Origin: Posidonia oceanica
Lineage: Eukaryota; Streptophyta; Magnoliopsida; Alismatales; Posidoniaceae
Direction: 5' to 3'
Assembly: GCA_037176725.1 (NCBI GenBank)
Contig: JAZBRS010000013.1
Span: 6,885,001 to 6,949,000 of the forward strand
Length of the DNA: 64,000 nucleotides
The translations under genes and the position numbers were made by a program. Below are positions 13,410 through 25,840 of the stretch, in pieces (within the stretch, counting starts at the first letter, position 1; the number at the start of each line of letters is the position of its first letter). The notes under the pieces are model-generated. The model was given only the letters and a program-made list of their open reading frames with translations. It was not told the origin of the DNA and searched no databases.

Positions 13410-15472
13410 ACCGCCTCTTGGTCTCCACAAACAGAAAACCAACGGAAAACACTTTCCAAAACCTTTACAAAACTTATACATTTCTTTTCCAAATTCTTTT
13501 GGAAACAATTTTCGAAAACTATTTCGAAAATCATCATGAGAGTACAACGAACACAACACAGGAAAACCATTCCCAAAGCATTCTTTATTTTTCCTCAAAA
13601 ACCATTTGAAAACCCCTTTTTAAACCACATACCAAAAATCGACTCAAAACATTTCCAAAACCCCATTCAGAACAAGAGCTGAGGAAAAAAGTACACCTTC
13701 TGGACACAAAACCCACCTAGAAGTAACTACAAATAAGCCAAACCAAGGGTTTTGAAGTCCTAAGAAACAACAAGACCAAACCCCATTAAAACTAACACCA
13801 GAACCTTAAGTCCTGGAAACCAAGTGTTGGACGCAGACTGATCTGCGTCCAACATGGGACGCTAGGACCCCTAGCGTCCAACACACTGAACTGTGCCTCT
13901 GAACAAATTCAGTGCAAGCCACACACACATTCAAATGCTAAGCTATAGAAATACCCCCTAGCCTATCTACAGATTATTATCTACACCATGGAGGTTAAGG
14001 GACAACCTAGTATCCTCTATGTCATTTGTTCTTATTTTATCCCTAAAATAATGGCAATCTATTTAAATTTATCAACCTGGGACATTGGACGCTGGGATCC
14101 TTGCATCTTACATAAGACACAGAGAATCCTGCGTCTAACAACCCAGGACACCATTTCTTAATTAAAATCATACTAAAACTAACCTACACTATAATCTTTT
14201 CATTAAAAGATCCTAACATGAATAAATATCATCAATAATACTACATGTAACCTATTATCAAGTCCCTAATCCATTCAAATCAATACTACCTAAGCATGCA
14301 TTCAGATGACTGCCTGGGGTGTAAGATGCGGCATTATGGGCGTCTAACATAGGATGCACCAAACTTTGCGTCCAACACACAGACAACACAAACTTCATTA
14401 AAACCCTTCCCAGATCATGCATGCCTACACCATAATCCATGCATCCATAAAAAATGACTAGAGCAGACATCTAGAACACTAGCATGCATCAAAATCCATC
14501 CATAAAACATTATAATCAACCTCTAATGGGTATGTATCTAGCACCTAAGAAAGAAGCCATTCGCCTCCTTGCATGCATTCTCCCAAAGCTCCCTCCAGCC
14601 TCCCATGAACCTCCATAGTCCCCAGCGACCATGCAACAGCCAAAAATCCCAGAATCAAAGCATGTATCCAAGGAAAGAAGAAAAGAAGAAGAAGAAAGAA
14701 GAAATAGAGCTTACACCCAAGTTTGCCTCTTTCTCCCCTTGAATTTTCTCCCTTGGAACCCTTGGAATCACCCTCACACACCCCAAGGACATAGAAGAAA
14801 GAGGAGAAAGGAAAACTACTGAGAAACCCCCTACATGCACATATATAGGTAGTAGAAGTTTCTGGACACAATTCAGAGCGTTATACGTGACTGTCCATGT
14901 GTCTAATGTAAGACACATGCATGCACATGCTTAACCATGAGAATCATAGATGTTAAATGTAGCCTTCCTTGCGTCCAACATAAGACGTGCCAAACTCTGC
15001 GTCCTACACCCTGAAATCTAGAAAGCACAATATTCCATGTGTTGAACGCAGGGTTCCTTGCGTTTAACATAAGATGCAAGAATATTAGCGTCTAACACTC
15101 CAGAAGCCAGAAATCAATATTCCAGGTGTAAGACGCGGGATTTCTTGCGTCTAACATAAGACACAAGCATACCAGCGTCTAACACCGCAAGGATTCCTTG
15201 CGTCTAACATAAGATGCAAGAATATTAATGTCTAACACTCCAGAAGCCAGAAATCAATATTCCAGGTGTAAGACACGGGATTTCTTGCGTCTAACATAAG
15301 ACACAAGCATACCAGCGTCTAACACCGCAAGACCAGAAATTTCAACATTCTAGGTGTTGAACGCTGGACCTCTTACGTCTAACATAAGACGTAGGCATAC
15401 TAGCGTCCGATAACCCAGAAATCCAGATTAAATATCTGATCTAAAATGCTGCCAAAGATCTAGGTCGTTACA
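13410..15472 (+). mobile_element. 5'-truncated LTR of the TGTAACGACC family
   Basis: Its right end, AGATCTAGGTCGTTACA, and the preceding CAGATTAAATATCTG match the right end of the LTR at 36180-45579. Its left part matches that LTR's interior (CTTTCCAAAACC region near 43700). The first ~1.1 kb of the LTR is absent, and the left border joins copia gag directly. It contains about ten copies of the TTGGACGC-type hairpin module between 13825 and 15413. It also contains a 140-bp direct duplication (15101 and 15241) that carries one module and part of the next. Confidence 0.75.
15101..15335 (+). repeat. 140-bp tandem duplication containing hairpin modules
   Basis: CAGAAGCCAGAAATCAATAT starts at 15101 and again at 15241. 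The sequence after each copy is nearly identical, including the hairpin module that starts GTGTAAGACGC or GTGTAAGACAC. This shows local amplification of the module by tandem duplication. Confidence 0.9.
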
Positions 15473-15656
15473 GTTCATGAGGAAAGTGTAGCAAGTGCCT
15501 GACGGAAACTCGAGTCCTTTTATATGACGAAGTCTCTTGCAAGCTGTCTACACTTGAAGCAAAAGCTATTTCTACTTCGGATGGGTGAAGGTACGCCTAT
15601 TAAACAACACTTGGATGAATTTACCTCTATTATTATGGATTTAGAGAATGTTGACA
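15473..15656 (+). pseudogene. Second copia gag fragment
   Basis: The first 140 bp repeat 13270-13409 at equal length with scattered transitions, and include an in-frame TGA where the first copy reads Gly. Beyond the repeat it continues the Gag frame (LDEFTSIIMDLENVDI) that the first copy lost. It ends near 15656, where the sequence changes to unrelated DNA. The copia element is therefore truncated at its 3' side, and no pol or 3' LTR follows. Confidence 0.8.
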
Positions 15657-16270
15657 TCATTCGGTCTCTCGCAGCAAAGATTAACACTGAGCTCATGGGC
15701 TACCTTATCCAGGCATACGCTAGCACAACAAACCAGGCACAGCTCTCAAATCAAGGACAGAGTTCCCCGGCAGGCACGTTAACTACCCAGCACATGATAG
15801 TCAACCTGTCGCATCAGTAGTCCTTTAGCAGAGGCAGATATCATGGGATCAGATCAGGAGCATTTGGGCTTAGACTACAGAAGCTCAGCAGGGAGTTAAC
15901 ACCCTGGAACCTACTAATTTTGGGCTCTAGCGCGCACAACCGGTGCATAGTTTAGTTGAACCAAACAGCTGACAAATATCAACGCTTCAAAGTGATATGC
16001 ATTCCAGGCGAGCTAACATCGCGTGAATATATGGTGCGGATCAGTGGCGTGCGGTTCTGCAGATTCAGAAACAGCATCCATTACAGTGAGCCAACCTGCC
16101 ATATCTCCTAAAGCATCCAGGACACCAACACAGGCACAAATTACGGGCAAACAGAAAACATGAACGCGGTTCATCATTAAAAACAGCTGGTTGCATTACG
16201 TGTTCAGTTACAGACACGGACCCCATCAATACTCTAATACAATCAGGACATACAACAAATTGACAGATTC
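15657..16270. other. Unassigned stretch beside the DUF7745-like pseudogene
   Basis: Rich in CAG/CAA on the plus strand. It probably belongs to the 3' side of the minus-strand pseudogene that ends at 16271. I see no other gene in it. Confidence 0.3.
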
Positions 16271-18840
16271 TCAGCTATCAGAACCGGTCTGTGCTCTCTT
16301 GGAACTCTTGACATCAGGAAACAAAGGTGGACCACGTGCAACCTCACGGATGGGCCATGATGTGAATTTTAATTAACTGCAAGTGCACGGTGTAATATGT
16401 AGTACGTATGCAAAATACGGGTCGATCCCACAGAGAATAGAGTTTAAAAACAAAGAGATTAATTATCAGTTATTGAAAAGGTGGTTGAGAGAGATGATGA
16501 TTAAGAACTAGAGAATTAAATAGATGGCAACTAAACTAGAAGATGTAATCACATTAATTAAAACAAACCTAGGGTTTTGAATCCATTTATGTAAAATCCA
16601 ATATGCATGATTAAATCCACTCTTGCCTCTCTTCATGATCTAAATAGTTTACTCAATGGTTCTTATCCTAACAAGCATAACCTATATGCAAAGCACCATA
16701 GATTATCAAGTCCTAAGATAAATCACACAAAATAAACTAAATTAAATGATATATGATAGATCTGCGATTATATACACAACCCCCAAGTATTCTTTCCCAA
16801 GCATAGATTAAAAATATGTTATCAATATTAATCTATTAAAGTTTATCGAATAATGAATGATCCATGTCATATACATCCAGTCTACATAATCATAGCATTT
16901 TAAGCAAGAGAAGACTATAAGAGACTTAATTACAACATATGAACATACATAAACTTCATCTAAGCCCTAGATCTAAAAACTTAGCCACACATGATTATGC
17001 AAAACATCAAAATAAAAGAGAGGGAAGGAGAAGAGAAAGACATAATTAATAAAAAGGAAATGAACTTCTATATTAATGAAATACCTTGATTACAGAAAAT
17101 AGCTTGAAGAGCTCTACAACAATGGAGGAAGAAAGCTTAAGCTTAATGTGGAAGATTAAGGATCCCCTAGGGTTTACACAATGGGTCTCTTTTATAGGTT
17201 TACAAGGCTTGGCCGTCACATAAACAAATCCGGATACAAATGAGGAAACTGAATTTCAATTACAAGATATTTCTGTGATTGCCAAAGACGGAGTTAACAT
17301 GATCTCCTCTGTGCGCCTGGGAGGCGCCAGTTGTGCACTTGGGCACCTCCCAGGCGCCAGCCTGGCCTGAGTTGGCTTCCACTTGGTTGATTCTGTTGCC
17401 TTATCTTCCTCTTTGTGTTCACACACGTGGAAAAAGTATATTTAATATATTGCACGGATTTGCATTTCTTGTATCATTGGATTTGCATTTCTTTTTGTCT
17501 TTTATCATTTTTTTCTTCATTCTTCTTCTCTTTTCTCTTCAGGTCCAAAGTTCTTGCACAAATTGCATAAAATACCTCGAGTAATATTATTTATGAACAA
17601 AAGAGATAAATATGGACATAAAACATGTAAGAATAATGTGCTAATCAGGCCATGTCTCCTATATGTGGGCCTCATACTCCGTAGTGTAGCTACAACCCTT
17701 CATCATGGCGATGCCAGTTGAATGGATACCGCACCGCAATAGGTGAGATAGCTCAGCGGTCATCACAGTGGAACTGAGCGGATACAACTGAAAGAAGTCT
17801 GGCATTGGACTCTGCTCAAAGGCATCCTGGCAGTACCTGAACTGCCGCATCACGCGGATTGGATGATACTCTACTCCCCCGGTGAGCCCAGGCAAGGCTA
17901 TCAATAAAGAAGACAGTGAAAGGCTCCGCATCAGAAGGAAGGATGCACCAGTTACTGTGTCTACAATTAGGCCTTTGAGCCTCTCATACATTGCACAGAT
18001 GCTAGGAATGGTCCGAGAGTGACCACCACTGCAGTAAACGTTAAAGGCAAAGCGCTGGGGACGCAAAATCTCTACCCCCATGTGAGCCGCGAGCCAAACC
18101 TGGCAAAAAAAAACCAAGTTAGCCATGTAGAGCATATAACAGAATGGCAAAACAGTTGCAGTAGTGGCAGCGTTCTACCTGTACCAAGGCCCCACAGCCA
18201 TAGAAGTGCCGACAGCAATGCAGTGAGCGGTCCAAACCACGGTACGTCTTGGCCAGTATGATCCGTGTTAGATCCACCTGCTTGGTAACCACTGCCAGAG
18301 TGATCTCCGCCACCTCAATGGCGACTATCATCCTGCCATGACTAAAAGCCAGCTCCCCCAGGAAGTGGACAATGAAGCCACGAAGCCACAGGTCATCGCC
18401 TAGCACGACGTGCCTTTGGGCTACCTCATCGAAGTACTCTAGGCACAGCATTGGTGATTCGCCATCCCTGCAGATGAGGCGACGCTCGCAATCGTCGGTT
18501 CGAAGGCCAGTCAGTTGATTCAGCACGGATGCGTCGCCATCACGCCGCATAAACAATGTAGGTCTGAGCAGCCTCGACAGACCACAGATCCGTTGAACTT
18601 CCTCCAGTGTCGGTGTCAACTCCACTTGACCAAAGTGGAAGACATAGTGGGCCGGTTTCTAGAACTGGGCAGCAGCGTACAGGAAATATAGGCTAACTTC
18701 CACGTTTGCAATACCAAGGAACTTCGTGGAAATGCCCCAAAGGTGCAACTTCTCGCGGTTGTCGGCAGTGAGCTCGTTGATCTAGGTCTGCAGAACGCCA
18801 AAGCAGTGGACAGGCGTCACCATGGTTGGAAAGCCCTATG
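16271..18840 (-). pseudogene. DUF7745-like (PMD-related) transposon-associated gene, broken by a solo LTR
   Basis: On the minus strand a conserved frame reads NELTADNREKLHLWGI, then HYVFHFGQVELTPTLEEVQRICG, then an all-helical stretch. This resembles the plant DUF7745/plant-mobile-domain proteins (FxFGxxELTPTLEE core). A second exon (about 18150-17662) contains VMRQFRYCQDAF, a motif frequent near the C-terminus of this family. Stops occur in the N-terminal part and at ATATAG just before the insertion. An Athila solo LTR at 16358-17647 (TSD GGCCA) splits the last exon. Across it the frame continues ETWPIREVARG and ends at 16271. The family call is from memory of motifs and the function is unknown. 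Confidence 0.6.
16358..17647 (-). mobile_element. Athila-type solo LTR, 1290 bp, TSD GGCCA
   Basis: The plus strand begins TGATGTGAATTTTAATTAAC, ends GTGCTAATCA and is flanked by perfect GGCCA duplications (16353-16357 and 17648-17652). Its start is nearly identical to both LTRs of the larger element at 20694-27729, including the GGGTCGATCCCACAGAGAAT block about 70 bp inside. No internal sequence remains. It lies inside the DUF7745-like pseudogene. Confidence 0.93.
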
Positions 18841-19540
18841 AACAAGTAGGAAAAGCATAAGAAATGCCTACAGTCACTACGACATCAACAAGAACAGGGG
18901 AGAGAAGGAAGAAGGCAAGCACTGATTTGGCCGTGCATCTAGCAAGGAGGAAGAAAGAAAAGCAGGCCTCACCATTTTTTCCAAGCTCGTGATCCAATAG
19001 CCATGGAGACAGAGCAGACCATCTTGGTGCGAGTAGGGAGAGAGCACAGGAAGGAAGGCAGGAGAGTGCAATGATAGCCTATGGATGCCTGGACAGCGCA
19101 GGGTGAAAGGAGGTAAAGAAGCCATCCCGTGCAGAGCATCGTTGGGCAGCAAGACAACGCCAGCAAAAGCCTCAGCGTCAATACCCGACGTGCAACAGCA
19201 GCGAGAATCGATGGTGTCATTTCGCAGCATCATGTATCCACATCAAATGAAGGCGGCAGACGCTACTCGCAATACTGGCGTAGAAAATGCAGGTTTCAGA
19301 ACACAGTCCAGCCTTGCTGAATGGCTCGCCTAACTGGAGCAAGGTCTTCCAAACACTTGCAAAAGAGCCAAACACACATGGATAGCATACAGATGCCTGC
19401 AATACATGCCCACACACACAACAAGCTGGGCCATGGCAAAATTTCATCCATTAATGGCTATTTGTTTAAGTTACAACCAGTTGCAATTACATATATATCA
19501 GAACTGAACAAATACAAAATGCTTTATCAATTAGTCAGGC
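18841..19540. other. Spacer between two PMD-type pseudogenes
   Basis: Probably the 5' end of the gene at 16271-18840 and the 3' end of the gene at 19541. Short frames exist on both strands without any recognised family. Confidence 0.35.
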
Positions 19541-20693
19541 CTAGTCCTCCCAGAAGCTGAACTCTGTATCCGAGCTTGGGTCTCTCCTCTGAGCAGCTAC
19601 GGCAACAGTGCGGGCGAGCTTGCGATTTAGCCGCCAGGAGATCATCGCAGACGCAGCTCGAGCATGCGAGGGGCCAGGTGTAGAAGTGCTGGCACCACCC
19701 AATCCCTCGTCCTCGGACTTGTCCTCCATCTCAAACTCCACAGAAAAGTCCTCCCTGCTAGCAATGTTGATCTCCGTGCTTGGGGCACCTCCCTGAAAGG
19801 CACACACAGAGGCAAGTCAGAACAGAAACATTAACAAGCAAAGCAGACATTGCAAATAAACAGACTTATATACCTCCAGGGCGGCCTTCCATCGCATTTC
19901 CTGTTCAAAGCAAAAGGAAAAGGAGAGTCAGATTCAGCTCAAACAAATATATGCAAATAAAAAAAACAACAATTGCTTTACCTCCTTGGCCCTCATATCC
20001 TGGTAAAAGGCCTCAAACCGCTCCTTGAAGCCCTGCAGAGAATGGTGGGAATGTGTCAGAAAGCTGCATATCTAAACAGAGCTAAATATAGCATATTGTG
20101 GCACGTCTTACCTTTGCCCAGTCCGTGCCAAATCACATGCCTCGTGCAGCTCCCGTAGCTCCTCCTCAAACAGGTGCGGCTTTCCAACCCGTTCAAACCA
20201 TCCCAAGTACTCATAATCTGCCTCACGAAGAGTGAACCTGCTTTGGCGAGCACAAGCCTCTGCCACAATAGATCGAGCCAACGCATGTGAGGACGCCTTG
20301 GACTCCATGTCAGCAGGAGGGGGAGCAGGAATGCAAAACTCGTCCGCAAACTAGTGATGGACGCGCCCCCGAGGTAGTAGGCCGATCTCTTCATGCAATA
20401 GAACTTTATTTGCTGCCTTCTCAGCTACCGGGCGGAGTTTAGGGGAGCCCAGTCAAAACCCTCATACTACTCAAGGGGCGAAGCCTGACCTGCAATCAAA
20501 ACAGCAATAGAATGTCAGATCGTGGCAATTATAACAATTTCTACAGAAAATAGAACTCACAACAGACTCACATCCTCTAAGCGTAGGAAGTCCAGTAGGT
20601 ATCTGTATGTCTAATAGCTAAAAATTCCTAAGGCGATCCTGTGATCTAGCTCGCACCACTGGCGTGGCAAAGGCAGCAACTCACCGCGCAGCT
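19541..20693 (-). pseudogene. C-terminal part of a plant-mobile-domain (PMD) gene
   Basis: Minus-strand exons read LPLPRQWCELDHRIALG...YRYLLDFLRLEDV, then YYLGGASIT, then ADYEYLGWFERVG, and end SSDTEFSFWED before the stop at 19541-19543. A YL-x-W-[FY]-x-x-V motif is typical of the region downstream of the PMD core. In-frame stops and a frameshift near 20330 show decay. The N-terminal and core exons lie at 27860-28764, and the 7-kb Athila element at 20694-27729 separates them. Confidence 0.6.
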
Positions 20694-23623
20694 GATGTAT
20701 AATTTTAATTTAACCTTAAGTGCACGGTGTACTATGTAGTACGTATGTAAGTATGGGTCGATCCCACAGAGAATAGAGTTATAGCATAGATTATTTGTCA
20801 GTTAATAATGCACGAGGAAGATGAAGTAGAGAAAACAAAGTTAATTGATTTTAAATACTTAAGAAAATTTCAGAATAAAAGAGAACTAGGGTTTTCGAAT
20901 CTATTTATGTAAAATACAGATGCATGATTAAATCTACTCTTTGTCTCTCTTCATGATCTAAATAGTTTAACTCAATGGTTTTTATCCTAATAAGCATAAT
21001 CTACATGCAATGCACCATAGATTATCAAGTCCTAGATAAAATCACACAAATCAAACTAAATCGAATGATATACTTTAGTTCTAAGATTATACACATGATC
21101 CCTAATTATTCTTCCCTAAGTATAGATTAAAAAGATATAATCAATATTAATCTATCAAAGTTTATCGAAATAATAGAGATTCATGAAATATACATCTAGC
21201 CTAAGTAATCATAGCATTTAAGAATGAGAAAACACAAAGAGACTTAATCACAACATCTGAAATTACATAAACTTCATCTAAACCCTAGATCTAGAAATTA
21301 GTTGCACATAGAGATAATAGAAGATAAAAACTTGAATAGAAAACTTGGAATAAAAGACATAAGTGAAGAAGAAAAAATGATTTTATTGATAAAAACTAAG
21401 ATTACACTAGAGGAACACTTGAAGATATCTACAACAAAAGAGAAAGAGAGTCTAAGCCTAGAAGATGGTAGAGGATCTAGATCTACACAAGGGATCCTTT
21501 TATATGCTTACAAAGACTTCATTATCTCAGAGACAAATCCGAGTAAAAAAGATAAAAATTAGGTTTTAAATACAAGATATTTCCAAGTGATAAATTTGAC
21601 AGCCAAAGACTGAGTTAGCATTATCTTGATCGGGCACCTGGGAGGCGCCGGATGCGCATTCGGGTGCTTGGAAGGCGTCCACGTCATCCCGGATGATCTC
21701 CAACTTAGTTAATCTGTTAGCTTATCTTTCTCTTAGTTTTTTTTTTTTTTGGCAATGAAAAATTTTATATTATTGAAGATAGAAGAAAGAGTGGAAGAAG
21801 AAATGATACACCTCAAATAGAGGATAAAGACTCATCAATCACCAGTCTTTGGGTTGTCTGAAAAAACTCTTCTCCAAAACCCATGCCCTTGGAAGAAAAG
21901 AAGAGGAGAAAAAGACTAACCCCTACTCTTTCTATTCCTAATCAAAGGAACACCCCATTTGTCAAGATTACAGATGCCTCTCAAAACTTTAGGGAGGTCA
22001 GAATAATTATGATAGATCACATTAGCACTAGTAGATCCACCACTTTTAGCTAAGAAATCCGCAGCTCCATTACACTCACGAAAGCAGTGGGTAAAATTGA
22101 CATTATTATACCTCTAAATACTTCTCCGCCACCAATTGCATTTCCAGTGGACATTGATTCTGCCTAGTAACATCTGAACAATTTGCAAAGAATCAGATTC
22201 AATCTCCCTAACTGTGATGTCATACCTGTCACAAAGCTGTAAAAGGTCTCAGATTGCTCTCATTTCCGCCTCATTATTGGTGATACGGCCATAATAGTTA
22301 GAAAAGGCAATGATAACCCTACCACAAGCATCTCTGACAATGCCACCACCCCGGGCAGAGGAAGAAGTCGAAGATCCATCAACATTTTCCTTAAGACCAT
22401 AAGTAGGGTGAGACCATCTCACAATCAAATAATGTTTGTTAAGGATCATAGGTACGTGAAATCCAGCCTTAGAAAAGGCCACAACGTCCCCACCTATAAC
22501 ATCAAATTTGATCCCCTCAAGAGTGAAGTTGCAATCAGCTATAATACCTGAAACAACCTAAGCCTAGCTAAGAAACCTGCTAGAAAATCTCCTGTTACAT
22601 CTTTCACGCCAGATGTGCCAACATATGAAAGCAGGAAGGATTCCAATAAGAGTACCCCCATAAGAGTGCCTTTTAACTCTACTGTGCCAAGAGAGAATAG
22701 TAGAAGCAATATCCACACGCAGATCTATGTGAAAAATAGAAGTAAAGAAAATCCAAACCTTTTTGCTTAGCTCTCCATGTAGAACTAAATGATCCAGGCT
22801 TTCCACATGATGCTCAACACAATAGTTGCACATCGAAACAAAAGGAACAGAACGGGATTGAATGTTCTCATCAACAGCCACACCATTCCAACTAATGTGC
22901 CAAAGAAATAACGACATTTTAAGAGGAATCAGTTTAGACCAGATCTACTTTCTAGAGGGAACAACAAATCTCTTAGTATAGATCAAATTCCATGTATCTT
23001 TGATAGAAAAATGACCATCAGGAGAAGGAGTCCAAATAAGAATGTCATTTTGCCCACAAGGATCCACATGGAGATTCTGAAGGGCATCCCACATATCGTG
23101 CAGGTCTCCCACATCCCTAATCACGTGTTCCTCAAACAAATCCTTGTTAAAATACACATCCACAGTCTTGACAGAAAGATCGGCAATAGGCAGGTGCTGA
23201 AAAATATTATGAATAATACCACTACTCTACCATTTGTCCATCCAAAAAGAATTATTACCTTTGTCTATCTGCCACAAAGAATTAGCAACAACCCACGGCA
23301 TCACAGTCATGAGGGACTTCCATCTAGCAGTGCAAAAGGACGGAACAGGAGAATACCTTTCTCTTAGTATTTACGCACGTGGAAAACGTGTATTTGACCT
23401 CTCTACATATCTAGAAAATTCTTTTCTCTTCTCCTTTAAAATATCCTTGACTGGATTTGAATTCCTTTTTATCTTTTATTCTTTTCTCTTCCTTCTTTTT
23501 CTCGATTCTTTTCAGGTCCTCAAGTTCCTACAAAATTTACACAAAACACTTTGAGTAGCATTATTTATATACATTAATCAATAAATATAGGGTATAAAAT
23601 ATGTATGAATTATGAGTTAATCA
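20694..23623 (-). mobile_element. 3' LTR of the Athila element, containing a LINE
   Basis: It begins (plus strand) TGATGTATAATTTTAATTTAAC and ends GAGTTAATCA, next to the PPT. Without the LINE insertion and its 12-bp duplication it would be about 1.3 kb, the same as the solo LTR at 16358-17647. Confidence 0.85.
21738..23356 (-). mobile_element. 5'-truncated LINE with poly(A) and 12-bp TSD
   Basis: CTTTCTCTTAGT occurs at 21726-21737 and again at 23357-23368, flanking a 1.62-kb insertion that ends in a run of T (poly(A) on the minus strand). The minus-strand frames give, in order, the RT C-terminal region (WTPSPDGHFSIKDTW), a zf-RVT-like segment (DENIQSRSVPF...CNYC...ESLDHLVLHG) and an RNase H domain (ENVDGSSTSSSARGGGIVRDA, TNNEAEMRA). 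Plant L1-type LINEs carry this order. The frames are interrupted and the RT catalytic region is missing, so it is dead on arrival. Confidence 0.9.
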
Positions 23624-23640
23624 AACACCCCCATACCTAT
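23624..23640 (-). promoter_or_regulatory. Polypurine tract of the Athila element
   Basis: On the minus strand GGTATGGGGGTGTT abuts the TG start of the 3' LTR. The primer for plus-strand DNA synthesis is expected here. It fixes the element's orientation as minus. Confidence 0.8.
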
Positions 23641-24235
23641 ATTTTGCTAGTCCTCGAGAAAAATTGACTCTAATCTAACATAAGAAAATCCTAACTCACT
23701 TTCGCAGGAATCACGATTGCACTTAGCATGTGCAACAAGTCTTTAAACCCCTAGGTTACCCTAGTGGAAGAGTGGTGTCTCGTGAGAGTTTGTAGCGGAT
23801 TTACCTACAAAATTCCAAAAGAAAAAGATCAAGGAATAAAGAAAGTGAAAAATAAAGAAAATGAAAAATCTAAATATCCACATTACCATATTCAATTAAA
23901 AAGATTCAAAATTCTCAAGTGTCTTAACCCTCTAGTATAACCATTGTTGAGAACCCTCATCTTGTCATCATAGAGACTCCGTCTTATTTTTTACATCATC
24001 TTCTTAAAAATTTTCTCATATGTACCTTGTGTTTGTGAAATAGACCTTAGTATGGGTTTTCAAATCCAATCTTACCACCTTAGCAATCTTATTTCATTGA
24101 ACTGTGTCTTGCTTTCTTAGACTTTATTCTTAGCTACCCATTTAACGAGCTTTAGGTCAGTAGATCCCAAACCAGACGGTTTTAGGTCACAAAATGTGAA
24201 GACACTGAGTAGCTAAGCCCTTAAAGACAATACTT

Positions 24236-24510
24236 TTTTTTTCTTTTTCTTTTATCCTCTAATCACCTTTTTACGTGAATATTAATGCTTACTGAGGCAC
24301 GATGCCCAATTACTCAGTGATTATTAGATTTTTTTTCTCTTTTATCCTCTAATTATCTTTTTACGTGAATATCAATGCTTACTGAGGCACGATACCCAAT
24401 TACTCAGTGATTATTAGATTTTTTTTCTCTTTTATCCTCTAATCACATTTTTACGTGAATATCAATGCTTACTGAAGCACGATACCCAGTTACTCAGTAA
24501 TTATTAGATG
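24236..24510. repeat. 90-bp tandem repeat, three copies
   Basis: ACGTGAATAT occurs at 24273, 24363 and 24453, with near-identical sequence between (TTTTATCCTCTAAT..., TACTCAGTGATTATTAGAT). It lies in the 3' non-coding part of the Athila internal region. Confidence 0.9.
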
Positions 24511-25124
24511 TTTTTAATTTTTAATTTTTTTTATTACTAAAGTGTTTCATATCTTCCTTTATTCTCCACAACTAAGGTCTAGAGTGATAGCAGTATAAGG
24601 TACATATAAGTTATAAATATTTCAGATGATGCTATTTTTCAGATTTTGTTTCTACTCTATAATCATATTGTTCCCAGTTACTCAGTCTTACCTTTGAACT
24701 TCAAACACTAGGTTACTAATTCACTCCTAATTGATTAGACTAATGTGGATAGTTCCTATTTTTTTCACAATTTTTTTTAAAAAAAAAACAAGTCAAATAA
24801 CCTACGAAAACTTCTTTTTTTTTTTGAAATAAGAAAATGAAAAGACATACAGAAGACTCTAACTAAAGAAAATGAAAAAGACACAGAGAAGACTCTAACT
24901 AAAGAAAATGAAAAAGACTCCCCCCACACCTAAACCATGCATTGTCCTCAATGTAAGCAATAAATGATATGATCAATGAAATACAATTAAAATTAGAACA
25001 ATGATATCTGATTCAGGATGGAGTGCTTTTACTGCTAAGAAAAGAAAAGTTATGTACATTTTATACATATTTACAATTAAAGTGCATGAAAATCCAAGAC
25101 CTCATCAATCTCTAGGGCACAATC

Positions 25125-25840
25125 TTAATCTGGCCAAGGAGGTGGTCTAACTTTTGCAAATTCTTTTTTAGCCTGTTCAAGCCACCATTGGACTTCTTCT
25201 AATTGGGCTTCATGAATTTCCCAAAAGGATGGAATTAGATCGAATAAACCCATGTAATTTAAATGAGCATGGAATGAGGGCTTGAGTTCATAATTGACTA
25301 GAGCTGAATGATATGGCTTGACATATAGCTCTAATGATCCTAAGGTAGATGGTAATGATGAGGGCTCAGGTGGGGACATGAGAACGATTGGTTGAGGTTT
25401 CTTCGCAATTGAATCACTTAAAAGGGAAACCTTTGTAATAAATTGGTCTACCTGGCCAACTGGTTCCTTAATGGGCTCATCTGCTTGGACTTGGGTTTCT
25501 AATTCATGCATTATTTGGACTATACAGGGTTGATTGGGGGAGTTCACGGTTTGAGTAGGAAAGTTCCATTCCTCTCTCACATGTATAACATTAGCTAGTT
25601 GACCTACTTGTGTTTCTAAACGAGCTATGGCTTGAGTGAAAGTTGCTAGGTTGATAGAGGTCTGTATAGTTGCTTCCACTAGCTCTTCTAGGCCTTTTTC
25701 TAGACTTGTTAGCCTATTTTCATGTTCTTGCTGATAATCCAAAGGAGGGAAGGGTGAGTTGTATTGTGGGTTTGAATATGGATAAGACTCAAAGTAATGA
25801 GACTGGACTTGAACTAAGCTAGACCCTCCATCATATGATC
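25125..25840 (-). pseudogene. Athila gag remnant
   Basis: A minus-strand frame of about 205 codons is open from the Met at 25742, and the upstream codons to about 25840 are also open (VQSHYFESYPYSNPQYN). It contains the Athila/gypsy Gag signature RLETQVGQLANVI followed by FPTQTVNSPNQ. The C-terminal zinc knuckle and pol do not follow. The sequence instead passes into non-coding AT-rich DNA. It is non-functional by itself. Confidence 0.75.

Noticed and set aside
22249..22482. Cellular RNase H gene
   Set aside because: The domain is the C-terminal RNase H of a LINE, proven by the upstream RT and zf-RVT parts, the poly(A) end and the 12-bp TSD.
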